Assembly: GCA_021780095.1 (NCBI GenBank)
Contig: JAJXZK010000457.1
Span: 1-51,479 of the forward strand
Source: Acidobacteriota bacterium
Lineage (GTDB): Bacteria; Acidobacteriota; Terriglobia; Terriglobales; Acidobacteriaceae
DNA: 51,479 nucleotides
Direction: 5' to 3'
The notes below the pieces were generated by a model that was not told where the DNA came from, ran no database searches, and worked only from the letters and a program-made list of their open reading frames with translations. Of this stretch, positions 18,168 to 26,104 are shown one piece after another (positions within the stretch are counted from its first letter, which is position 1; every line of letters begins with the position of its first letter). The translations under genes were made by a program, and so were the position numbers.

Positions 18168-19262
18168 ATGACCGCAAACAATACAATCCGGCTGGCAATT
18201 TCTGCCGATTGCATTTCCTCGACGGCGGCGCGAACCCGACTGACCCAGGCTGTGGAAGTGATTCGCTCCGGCGGCACGGTGGCGTTTCCTACAGAGACGG
18301 TCTACGGTCTGGGCGCGAACGCGCTCGATCCATCCGCCGTGGAGAAGATTTTTCTCGCCAAGCAGCGGCCCGCATGGGACCCCATGATTGTCCACATCGC
18401 CGATCGCGACATGTTGGCGAAAGTCGCGGCTTGCGTGCAGGGAAATACGCAGCAAAAAATCGATGGGCTTATGAACAGATTCTGGCCGGGCCCACTGACC
18501 ATCCTGTTGCCGAAGCAGCCGGCCGTGCCGTCAATTGTGACCGCCGGACGGGAAGTGGTGGGCGTTCGCATGCCCGCGCATCCGGTAGCGCTGGCTCTCA
18601 TCGCCGCAGTCAACCTTCCTATCGCGGCGCCCAGCGCCAATCGCTTCGGCCATACCAGTCCCACCACCGCCCAACACGTGTTGGAGGATCTCGACGGTCG
18701 CATCGATCTGGTGCTCGACGGCGGTCCTGCCTGGTGCGGCGTCGAGTCGACCGTGATTGAGGTTCGCGATCACCAGACCATTCTCTATCGGCCCGGCGCT
18801 ATCCCTGCAGAGGAGATTGAATCCATTGCCGGGCCAGTCGTTTGGTATCAACCCCAAACAATCGGCGCGACCCCGCCAAAGCCGCCGGAATCCTTGCCAT
18901 CGCCAGGCGTGGACATGCGTCATTACGCCCCCAACGCCCGCGTCATCCCGCTTGATATGGGCGAGCACGCCGGAAACGGGCGCCTGCAGCGATGGCTGGA
19001 AGCGGTGCAGAAACAATTGAACACCACGCAAAAAATGGGCGTTCTTCTGCCTTCGTCGTGGCCGTTGCCTGAGGGATTTGCCGGCATTCATTTCGCCTGG
19101 GGTAGTTGGGAGGATGATCAGGAACTGGCGCAGCGACTCTTCGCCGGACTGCGAACCTTGGATGCGATGGGTGCGGACGTCATCCTGTGCCCGTTGCCAC
19201 CGAACTCTGGCCTGGGTGCGGCTATTCGCGATCGCCTGCTGAAAGCCGCGCGAGAGAAATAA
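18168..19262 (+). CDS. tsaC: L-threonylcarbamoyladenylate synthase (Sua5 type)
   Basis: Makes threonylcarbamoyl-AMP from threonine, bicarbonate and ATP, the first step of the t6A37 tRNA modification. At 364 aa it is the long Sua5 form: a YrdC domain (residues about 25-220) and a C-terminal Sua5 domain joined by a linker. Marks include GGTVAFPTETVYGLGANA, KQRPAWDPMIVHI, FWPGPLTILL, VGVRMPAHP, PIAAPSANRFGHTSPT, CGVESTVIEV and LYRPGAI, and, in the C-terminal half, SPGVDMRHYAP. The start at 18168 has no strong ribosome site. Confidence 0.93.
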   Translation: MTANNTIRLAISADCISSTAARTRLTQAVEVIRSGGTVAFPTETVYGLGANALDPSAVEKIFLAKQRPAWDPMIVHIADRDMLAKVAACVQGNTQQKIDGLMNRFWPGPLTILLPKQPAVPSIVTAGREVVGVRMPAHPVALALIAAVNLPIAAPSANRFGHTSPTTAQHVLEDLDGRIDLVLDGGPAWCGVESTVIEVRDHQTILYRPGAIPAEEIESIAGPVVWYQPQTIGATPPKPPESLPSPGVDMRHYAPNARVIPLDMGEHAGNGRLQRWLEAVQKQLNTTQKMGVLLPSSWPLPEGFAGIHFAWGSWEDDQELAQRLFAGLRTLDAMGADVILCPLPPNSGLGAAIRDRLLKAAREK

Positions 19263-19283
19263 ACGGTTGCCTCACCGAGCCGC

Positions 19284-19748
19284 TTACGACATGGTTTGAG
19301 GTAGATTTTCGCCGGCTTTGTAGATGTAGCGGATGCTGTCTTTATAGACCAGTACGCGCGTTCGAGCGCCATTCTGCAGGCCGCTACGGCCCACATTTCG
19401 CAGCTTGATGGCAAACCGGTCGTACCACTCGATCACGCCTTCCAACTCGTCACCGTTTTCCAACATCACGATCATCCGCGTCTGCCCTTGGATCTGCTTC
19501 TGGAAATAAAAGACTTCCGCGTGCGAGCTATCTTCGATCGTTCCGTCTGGCATAGCGCGGGCCGTCAGGGCTGGGCCATGGCCGAAGATCGTGGTCTGGC
19601 GGACGGGAGCCGACCGTAATGCCAGGTTGGGCCGGATCAACCGCCGTTGCCCGGAAAAGTCGCTCTCCGGCCGCGCAGGCGCAGGCACCGCCACTACGAT
19701 GGCGGCGTGTTCGAGCGGTTTGGGCTTGGGCAATGGCATGGATTTCAT
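19284..19748 (-). CDS. Divergent Hfq/Sm-like RNA-binding protein with N-terminal extension
   Basis: A protein with an Sm-fold segment near the C-terminus that resembles bacterial Hfq: EVFYFQKQIQGQTRMIVML, ENGDELEGVIEWYDRFAIKL (Sm1, compare NGIKLQGQIESFDQFVILL), then an insert and VLVYKDSIRYIYKA (Sm2, compare VYKHAIST). The Sm2 His of YKHA is Asp here. About 70 residues rich in Pro, Ala and Arg come before the Sm domain, which is unusual since Hfq normally starts with it. The start is uncertain: I use the ATG at 19748 (154 aa); a TTG at 19868 extends the frame. It follows holB on the same strand after 165 bp. Function as an RNA chaperone is inferred. Confidence 0.7.
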   Translation of the reverse strand: MKSMPLPKPKPLEHAAIVVAVPAPARPESDFSGQRRLIRPNLALRSAPVRQTTIFGHGPALTARAMPDGTIEDSSHAEVFYFQKQIQGQTRMIVMLENGDELEGVIEWYDRFAIKLRNVGRSGLQNGARTRVLVYKDSIRYIYKAGENLPQTMS

Positions 19749-19913
19749 TCGAACGGACAGCAGGGCCTGGCTTTTTAGCCTCCGAGATTGAGGTGGAGGA
19801 CAGATCGAGGACCCAAATTGATTCTGCTGAATGAGTACGATGCTAGTCGAAGACCGAACGTTTTCCAACTGCAGCGTTTGTTTTTTTTATTTTCGAAGGA
19901 GGCCGATTCACAA

Positions 19914-21011
19914 TTACCGTTGTTCGAGGGCCGCCGTCATCGCGTCCAAGGAGAGCGAGCGAAGCAGGTTGCGCCGCATGCCCGATTCCACCTCAGCGAT
20001 CCGCCGCACCGCCCGCTCAATCCAGTCGAACGAAACGCTCTCGGCCAGACGGCGAAGTTCCGGCAAACTGTCAATGTTGCGCGCCATGTCGGGCTGCCCC
20101 GCCTGCAACAACATCATGTCCTCCAGCAATAGGTACAGGCTACGCAGCAAATCCTGCGTCTTTTGCTGACCCTCGGCCCCGGCGCGATAGGCTTCTGTCA
20201 CCCGAAACAGGGCGGAGTGGTCCGGTTCAGACGTCGCCGTTCGCAGCAGCAACAGGGCGTCCTTGCGGCTGGTGAGATAGCGATCGGCGTCGAAGGAGAT
20301 CGTCCTGCCGACGGCTCCTTCAGCCAGTCGCGCCACCAGGGTGCGTCGAGCAGAGGGCCATTCTGGATGCCTTTCGGCCAGAATTTCTTCCAATCTCTCC
20401 ATCGGCACGGCGTGCAGCCGCGTTTGGCTGCAGCGGGAGCGAATGGTCGGCAGCAGGTCCGACGGATTTTCCGCCAGAAGCAGCAAATGTGCGTATTCCG
20501 GGGGCTCCTCCAGCACTTTCAGCAGGGAATTGGCGGCTTCGCTCATGAACTTTGAGGTCGGGAAGATGTAGATCTTGTCTTGTCCTTCCGACGGCGCCCG
20601 CTGCGCGTTGTGAATCAGCGAACGTACCTGTCCCACCTTCACCAGATTCTGTGGCGGATCAGGGGGAACCACCAGCACGTCGGGATGGGTCTGGATCAGT
20701 ATCCGGGTATCTTTGCGGTCGGCATCGCGGAGATCTTCCCGCGCCTCGACCGCCTCTGCCACGCGCGCATCCAGGTCCAGGGCAGCCGCGATTCGGGTGC
20801 AGTTGTGGCATACGTCGCAGGCATCCGGCAGCCCGTTGAAAGTCTGCGGATCAAGACAGTTCAGCGCCTGCGCCAGCGCAATCGCCAGCGAATACTTGCC
20901 CGCGCCGCGTGGTCCGGATAGCAGAATCGCATGCGGCAGACGGCCGGATGCAGCGGATTCCTGCAATTGCCGCACCGTCGCCTCATTGCCGAGAAAGCTG
21001 CGGAAGTTCAC
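19914..21011 (-). CDS. holB: DNA polymerase III delta' subunit
   Basis: The delta' subunit of the clamp loader, which helps place the sliding clamp on DNA at the replication fork. It is 365 aa, with MNFRSFLGNEATVRQLQ and LPHAILLSGPRGAGKYSLA (P-loop), a four-Cys zinc site spread over LNCLDPQTF, ACDVCHNCTR, and IFPTSKFMSEAANSLLKVLEEPPEYAHLLLL, the latter holding the SRC-loop neighbourhood IRSRCSQ. The start is a GTG at 21011 whose GTGA overlaps the stop of the preceding P450 gene (21008-21011), so the two are translationally coupled. In many bacteria tmk sits directly before holB; here a P450 is inserted between. Confidence 0.93.
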   Translation of the reverse strand: MNFRSFLGNEATVRQLQESAASGRLPHAILLSGPRGAGKYSLAIALAQALNCLDPQTFNGLPDACDVCHNCTRIAAALDLDARVAEAVEAREDLRDADRKDTRILIQTHPDVLVVPPDPPQNLVKVGQVRSLIHNAQRAPSEGQDKIYIFPTSKFMSEAANSLLKVLEEPPEYAHLLLLAENPSDLLPTIRSRCSQTRLHAVPMERLEEILAERHPEWPSARRTLVARLAEGAVGRTISFDADRYLTSRKDALLLLRTATSEPDHSALFRVTEAYRAGAEGQQKTQDLLRSLYLLLEDMMLLQAGQPDMARNIDSLPELRRLAESVSFDWIERAVRRIAEVESGMRRNLLRSLSLDAMTAALEQR

Positions 21012-22471
21012 ATTTCGAGCCTAGCAGAATTGCGGCTGCGTTCCTCAGCGGTCATCATCATCGGATATTTCGGGCGCAAAGTGATTTTGGGCTGCACCTC
21101 AACCGCTTGGCCGGGAACCATGTGGAAACTCCATCGCTGCGCCAGCGTCGCCAGAATCAATACGCCCTCCATCCACGCGAAGGCCTCGCCGATGCACTGG
21201 CGCGAACCGCCGCCAAAGGGAAAATACGCAAACCGCGGGCGCACCGCTTTCTGCTCTGGAGTGAAACGTTCCGGATCGAACCGCAATGGCTCCGGATAAA
21301 ATTTCTCGCTGCGCTGCAGAATATATTGGCTGAAGAAAAAATAAGTTCCTGCGGGCAGGCGATACGGTCCCAGCTCGATCGCCTGCGTGGATTGCCGTCC
21401 CATTGCCCACGCCGGCGGATACAGTCGCATCGATTCCGCGAACACCATCTCCGTGTAGCGCAGGCGCGATACGTCCTCCAGCGTCGGCAGCCTGCCTTGC
21501 AGCACATCGTCAATTTCGTGTTGCATTCGTTCTGCGGCCGCCGGATTTTCCGACAGAAGATACCACGTCCAGGTCAGCGCATTCGCGACCGTCTCATATC
21601 CGGCAAGAAAAATCGTGATCACTTCATCGCGCAATTGTCGATCGCTCATCCCGGTCTGCGCCGTCGATGGCTCGGGTCTCGCGTCGGCGAACGTTTCCCC
21701 CTCATCCCGTGCAGCCATCAACATCGAGAGCAGATCGCCGCGATCTTCATTGGAGGAGTGCCGTTCCGCGATCATGCGATACACCTGGGCATCTAGCCGC
21801 GCCCGCGCTTTACGAAATCGAATCAGGCCAGGGATAGGCCATCGCAAATAGCTCTCCGCTCTCGGCAATGCGATCAGGTAGTTGTAGAGGCGCATGATCA
21901 CGTTCACCTCGTCATTGATCTCGCGAATGGCCGCAGTGACGTCGGTGGCGAACAGCGTGCGCGCGACAATTTCCAGCGTCAACTCCATCATTGCCGCCGA
22001 CATGTCGAAGTTCTGCCCCGGTTGCCAACTGGCGCGCATGGCTGTCCCGCGTTCCACCATCATCGCTGCGTAGGCTTGGATCCGCTGGCGATGAAAGGCG
22101 GGTGCCGCAATGCGCCGTTGCCGCATGTGGAACTCGCCTTCGCTGGTGATCAATCCTTCGCCCAGCAAAATCTTCATGCGGTTCTGCGTGCGCTCTTTGA
22201 TGAATGAAGAGGCCTGCGTCACCAGAATCTCGCGGATTAGCTCCGGATCATTGATGAAAACAATGTTGCTGCCGCCCAGCTTGTAATGGGAAACAGGTCC
22301 AAAGGTCTTCGCCAGGTGTTCAAACAGCAGGATTGGATTTCCCGGCCGAAAAAAGCGCCGAAACAAATAGAGTGGCAGGTTGCGTTGCAGGCCCGGCGGA
22401 AAACGAAGCGGTTTTGACTCGCGACCGGGATCGTTCTGTGCCGAAGTTGCAGATGGGGATGGAGTGGCCAT
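21008..22471 (-). CDS. Cytochrome P450
   Basis: A soluble bacterial cytochrome P450 monooxygenase of 487 aa that inserts oxygen into an unknown organic substrate. The haem-thiolate loop is YFPFGGGSRQCIGEAFA with the axial Cys; the K-helix ExxR is ESMR; the I-helix oxygen-binding groove reads IFLAGYETVANALTW (AGxET). PPAWAMGR and LPAGTYFFFSQYILQRSEKFYPEPLRFDPERF are also typical. It resembles long, CYP4/CYP102-like bacterial P450s rather than short camphor types. No ferredoxin or reductase lies next to it. It sits between tmk (37 bp upstream) and holB (GTGA overlap), an odd place for an oxidase. Confidence 0.95.
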   Translation of the reverse strand: MATPSPSATSAQNDPGRESKPLRFPPGLQRNLPLYLFRRFFRPGNPILLFEHLAKTFGPVSHYKLGGSNIVFINDPELIREILVTQASSFIKERTQNRMKILLGEGLITSEGEFHMRQRRIAAPAFHRQRIQAYAAMMVERGTAMRASWQPGQNFDMSAAMMELTLEIVARTLFATDVTAAIREINDEVNVIMRLYNYLIALPRAESYLRWPIPGLIRFRKARARLDAQVYRMIAERHSSNEDRGDLLSMLMAARDEGETFADARPEPSTAQTGMSDRQLRDEVITIFLAGYETVANALTWTWYLLSENPAAAERMQHEIDDVLQGRLPTLEDVSRLRYTEMVFAESMRLYPPAWAMGRQSTQAIELGPYRLPAGTYFFFSQYILQRSEKFYPEPLRFDPERFTPEQKAVRPRFAYFPFGGGSRQCIGEAFAWMEGVLILATLAQRWSFHMVPGQAVEVQPKITLRPKYPMMMTAEERSRNSARLEM

Positions 22472-22508
22472 GAAGGGAAGTGGAAACAGAAGGCGCGCGC
22501 AGGTTCAA

Positions 22509-23174
22509 TCAGGCAGAGGCGGCGACGCGTGCCAATCGTTCCTCAACAATTTCCACGATACGCTTTTCAGTGGCGTCGACCGACGCGTCTTCCGCAATTG
22601 TGACCACACGCAAACTTTCGCGCGCGGCAATTTCCTGATACTTCAAAAACACGCGTTCGTAGAAGGTTCGGCCCTCGGTTTCAAATCGGTTTTCATCCGT
22701 TCCCTGGGCGATTTGCCGGCCATTTCGTCGCCGCGCCCGGGCCAGGGAAGCCTCCAGGCTTGGCAGCAATAAGATCGTGAGGTCGGGCCATAGATCGCCG
22801 CAAACAGCGCGATGCAATTCCAGCACCGGCGCGCTTCCCAGGCTGCGCCCACCCCCCTGGTACGCCTCGGTCGAATCGGTAAATCGATCGCACAGGACAA
22901 TCTTTCCTTCCGCCAAAGACGGCAGAATTATCTCGTGAATCGACTGAGCGCGGTCGGCGAACATCAGCGCCATCTCTGCCAGTGGCGCAACATTCTGCGT
23001 TGCGGAATCCAGCAACACTGCGCGAATTTGGTCGCCCAGTTCTGTTCCGCCCGGTTGGCGAGTGGTCGTCACGGCTCGACCCTGCGCCTGGAACGTGCGC
23101 GCCAGCAGGCGAAGCTGGGTGGATTTGCCTGAGCCATCTAGTCCTTCAAACGTGATAAAAAAACCGCGCGTCAT
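22509..23174 (-). CDS. tmk: Thymidylate kinase
   Basis: Phosphorylates dTMP to dTDP for DNA synthesis. It is 221 aa with the P-loop FEGLDGSGKSTQLRLLA, RQPGGTELGDQIRAVLLD (the dTMP-binding region), the DRFTDSTEAYQGGGR motif and the LID region LARARRRNGR, which is rich in Arg. It starts a run of minus-strand genes (tmk, P450, holB, Hfq-like) and most likely supplies their promoter from the 80 bp gap to the DUF1572 gene; no clear promoter or strong ribosome site is visible there. Confidence 0.95.
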   Translation of the reverse strand: MTRGFFITFEGLDGSGKSTQLRLLARTFQAQGRAVTTTRQPGGTELGDQIRAVLLDSATQNVAPLAEMALMFADRAQSIHEIILPSLAEGKIVLCDRFTDSTEAYQGGGRSLGSAPVLELHRAVCGDLWPDLTILLLPSLEASLARARRRNGRQIAQGTDENRFETEGRTFYERVFLKYQEIAARESLRVVTIAEDASVDATEKRIVEIVEERLARVAASA

Positions 23175-23254
23175 GGCGGTAGGGTACCACTGCCGACGGC
23201 GATGGATGGGCAGGTGAGGTGCCCCCCGTCGATCAGCTCTGAGAGAATCGCATC

Positions 23255-23801
23255 ATGGCACTCGAATTCACCACGTCCTACCTCAAAGATTCAATCCTTC
23301 TGCTGCGCTACTAAAAGACTTGCGGAGCGAGCCATTGCTCAGGCGACGGATCCGCAGCTGTACCAACGGCTCGATGAGGATGCGAACTCGATTGCTATCG
23401 TCATGCAGCATATGGCGGGCAACATGAAATCCCGCTGGACGAACTTTTTGTCCGAGGAGGGCGAAAAACCGTGGCGCGATCGCCACCGTGAATTTGAGCA
23501 GCCTCCTTCCACAAGACAGGCCCTGTTGCAGCGGTGGGAAGAGGGGTGGGACTGCGTGTTCCAGGCTCTCGAATCCTTGACGGACGCGGACATGAGCCGC
23601 ACCGTGTCCATTCGCGGCGAAGCGCATTCCGTCACGCAGGCCATCAACCGCCAGATCGCGCATTATGCCGACCATTGCGGCCAGATTGTCCTGCTCGCCA
23701 AACATTTCCAGCACGCCCAATGGACTTCGCTCACCGTTCCGAAAGGCAAGTCCGCGGAGTTCAACGCGAAAGTTCGCGCCCGCGAAGCCAGTCAGCGCTA
23801 A
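23255..23801 (+). pseudogene. DinB-like DUF1572 protein, frameshifted near the start
   Basis: The frame opens at the ATG at 23255 with MALEFTTSYLKDSILLLRY, the expected start of a DUF1572 (DinB/YfiT-like helix-bundle) protein, then meets TAA at 23312. The remainder continues in another frame as KRLAERAIAQATDPQLYQRL and runs to 23801, with the family His positions (VMQHMAGN, QIAHYADHCGQI). A single lost base near 23312, where the family would read RYYKRLAER, explains the break. GAGAGA precedes the ATG. It may be a real inactivating mutation or a sequence error. Members are metal-binding proteins of unclear, perhaps thiol-transfer, function. Confidence 0.8.
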
Positions 23802-23877
23802 ACGTATTCTGTGCCTTGTCTGTAGGCGCTGCATTACACTGTTTCTTCGTTTGCACATCGATCATTTCAGGAGTTCT

Positions 23878-25800
23878 ATGCGCCGAAACATATCCCTTGC
23901 CTTGGGCGCCTTTGCCCTGGCCGCGGCATTTCCACACAGCAGCCTTGCACAGGCCGCCGCCGCGCCCACGCAGCTAGCCTCCGCCCCACCCATCACCATT
24001 ACCGTGGATGCGACCGATGCACCGCGCAAGATGCTGCACGCGGATCTTGTGATCCCGGTGCAGCCCGGCGACCTGACCCTGGTGTACGCGAAGTGGATTC
24101 CGGGCGAGCACGAGGCCTCCGGCCCCATCGAGGACCTGGCAGGCATCGTCATCAAAGCCAACGGTCAGACGTTGCCGTGGGTTCGCGACAGTGTGAACAT
24201 GTTCGCGCTCCACGTGCATGTTCCGCAGGGGGTCACTCATCTGCATGTGCATGACGATTTTCTGGCGACTGCCGGACCCGTTGGCTTTTCTGCCGGCGCT
24301 TCCACGAGCGAGAACCTCGCAATGATCAGCTGGAATGAGGTCATGCTGTGGCCGGAGACGACTTCCGCGAAGGATGTGCAGGTCACCCCCAGCGTTACGT
24401 TGCCCTCCGGCTGGAAGTTCGGTACCGCGCTGACAACCTCTGGCGCAGAAGGCACGACCACTCACTTCGCCACTGTCCCGCTGAATGAGCTTGTGGACTC
24501 TCCCGTGCTCTCGGGCCGCTATTTTCGCGAGATTCCATTAGCGCCGGAGATTTCTCCCAAGCATTATCTCGATCTTGCCGCCGACGGTCCGGAAGACCTG
24601 GAAGTTCCATCTCAAATGCTCGCGGGCTTCAACGATCTAGCGCGTCAAGCGAGTGCGCTGTACCAGTCGCACCACTACGGCAGCTATCACTTCTTGATGA
24701 CATTGAGCGATCAGGTGGCGCATTTCGGGCTGGAACATCATCAGTCGAACGACGATCGCGTGCCGGAAAAGACCTTCCTCGATCCCAATCTGGATGTGCT
24801 GGAAGCCGGACTGCTGCCGCATGAATTCACTCACTCGTGGAATGGAAAGTATCGTCGCCCTGCAGGATTGTTGTCGCCGGATTTTCAGACCCCGATGCAG
24901 GGCGATCTGCTGTGGGTATACGAAGGGCTGACGACGTACCTCGGGGATGTGCTAACCGCGCGCAGCGGTCTATGGACGGAGGATCAATATCGCGAAGCGT
25001 TGGCGGACTCGGCTGCCTCCCTGGACAATCGCCCAGGGCGCACCTGGCGCGATCTGCAAGATACCGCCACCGCGGCGCAAACTTTGTATGAAGCCAACGG
25101 GCAGTGGGGGAATTGGCGCCGTGGCGTTGATTATTATCCTGAGGGCGAGCTGCTCTGGCTTCAGGTCGACACCATCATTCGCCAACAGAGTCACGGCAAA
25201 AAATCGCTGAATGATTTCTGCGTGCGTTTCCTTGGCCTCAATGGCGATACCGGGCCGATTACTGTGCCCTATACGTTTCAAGATGTGGTCAGCAATCTCA
25301 ACGCAGTTCAGCCCTACGATTGGGCACGGTTTCTGACGGAGAAGCTGACGACCAAAGAGAATCACGCGCCCTTAGGCGGAATCGAAAACGGTGGCTATCG
25401 CCTGACGTATTCGGAGACGCCCAACTCGATGGAACAATCCATGGAGGCGCTGCGAGGCGTCAATGCCTGGTATTCGCTCGGCCTTCATCTCTCCCACCAG
25501 GGCGGGATCGGCGATGTGCTCTTTGATTCACCGGCATACAAGGCGGGTTTAGGTCCGGGGATGAAGATCGTTGCGGTCAACGGACGTGCGTACACCGATG
25601 CATTGATGCACGATGCCATTCGTAATTCCAAAAACACGCAGACGTCGATTGAATTGATCGTCGAGAATACGGCGTACTTCCGCGACGTCAAGATCGACTA
25701 CCACGGTGGCGAACGTTATCCGCATTTGGAACGCGTCGACTCTAAGCCCGACATGCTGAATCAGATATTGCAACCGCTGCCGGTGCATTCGAAGAAATAA
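23878..25800 (+). CDS. Secreted M61-family peptidase (glycyl aminopeptidase-like)
   Basis: A 640-residue exported zinc peptidase of family M61. The start is the ATG at 23878 behind CAGGAG; longer frames upstream have no family similarity. A signal peptide (MRRNISLALGAFALAAAFPHSSLAQ) is followed by the N-terminal beta domain (WIPGEHEASGPIEDLAGIV, LHVHDDFLATAG), the catalytic domain with the zinc motif LLPHEFTHSWNGKYRRP (HExxH) and downstream WVYEGLTTYLGDVLTARSGL carrying the third ligand Glu, and a C-terminal PDZ-like domain (GGIGDVLFDSPAYKAGLGPGMKIVAVNGRAY). It probably trims peptides in the periplasm. A terminator follows at 25824. Confidence 0.92.
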   Translation: MRRNISLALGAFALAAAFPHSSLAQAAAAPTQLASAPPITITVDATDAPRKMLHADLVIPVQPGDLTLVYAKWIPGEHEASGPIEDLAGIVIKANGQTLPWVRDSVNMFALHVHVPQGVTHLHVHDDFLATAGPVGFSAGASTSENLAMISWNEVMLWPETTSAKDVQVTPSVTLPSGWKFGTALTTSGAEGTTTHFATVPLNELVDSPVLSGRYFREIPLAPEISPKHYLDLAADGPEDLEVPSQMLAGFNDLARQASALYQSHHYGSYHFLMTLSDQVAHFGLEHHQSNDDRVPEKTFLDPNLDVLEAGLLPHEFTHSWNGKYRRPAGLLSPDFQTPMQGDLLWVYEGLTTYLGDVLTARSGLWTEDQYREALADSAASLDNRPGRTWRDLQDTATAAQTLYEANGQWGNWRRGVDYYPEGELLWLQVDTIIRQQSHGKKSLNDFCVRFLGLNGDTGPITVPYTFQDVVSNLNAVQPYDWARFLTEKLTTKENHAPLGGIENGGYRLTYSETPNSMEQSMEALRGVNAWYSLGLHLSHQGGIGDVLFDSPAYKAGLGPGMKIVAVNGRAYTDALMHDAIRNSKNTQTSIELIVENTAYFRDVKIDYHGGERYPHLERVDSKPDMLNQILQPLPVHSKK

Positions 25801-25823
25801 GCATTGATTTCGCACTGCCAATG

Positions 25824-25856
25824 ACGCCGCTGCCAATCCACGGGAGCGGCGTTTTT
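25824..25856 (+). terminator. Rho-independent terminator behind the M61 peptidase gene
   Basis: An 8-bp stem ACGCCGCT/AGCGGCGT (25824-25831 with 25845-25852) and further G/C pairs near the loop are followed by TTTTT. It lies 23 nt behind the stop codon. Confidence 0.85.
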
Positions 25857-26104
25857 GCTGGATGCTGGCGGGGAACGAACGTGGTGTAAGGAGAGCCCGC
25901 TCCTCCCGATCCAGTCTTTACCGATACAACATCCAGACGGCGCTCTGAACTGCGATCTGGTGGCGGGTGTCACATCAAGTGACGCAAGTCACTGACCCAG
26001 GGTCCCGCCGACGGCCACACTACCTTTGCGGGTGAGGAAATGAGTTGGCAAACGCCGATTTCTCATGACCCAGCATTCGCCAAGGTCTGGCGGGGAGAAG
26101 CACC
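25857..26104 (+). other. Upstream region of the Met-rich lipoprotein gene
   Basis: About 250 bp between the terminator and the next ATG. It holds the inverted repeat array at 25969-25993 (listed separately) and a GGGGAGAAG ribosome site at about 26093. I see no small gene here and no promoter pair good enough to name. Confidence 0.5.
25969..25993. promoter_or_regulatory. Candidate operator: GTCAC/GTGAC/GTCAC repeat
   Basis: AGTGAC-GCAA-GTCACT is a perfect 6-bp inverted repeat (25978-25993), and a further GTCAC lies at 25969-25973, so the middle GTGAC can pair with either neighbour. Palindromes with a 4-bp centre of this sort are typical of CRP/FNR-type regulator sites. It lies about 110 bp upstream of the lipoprotein start. 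Confidence 0.45.

Noticed and set aside
20909..21796. A 295-codon plus-strand frame opposite the P450 gene
   Set aside because: It is antisense to the P450 haem region; its sequence has no recognisable domain.
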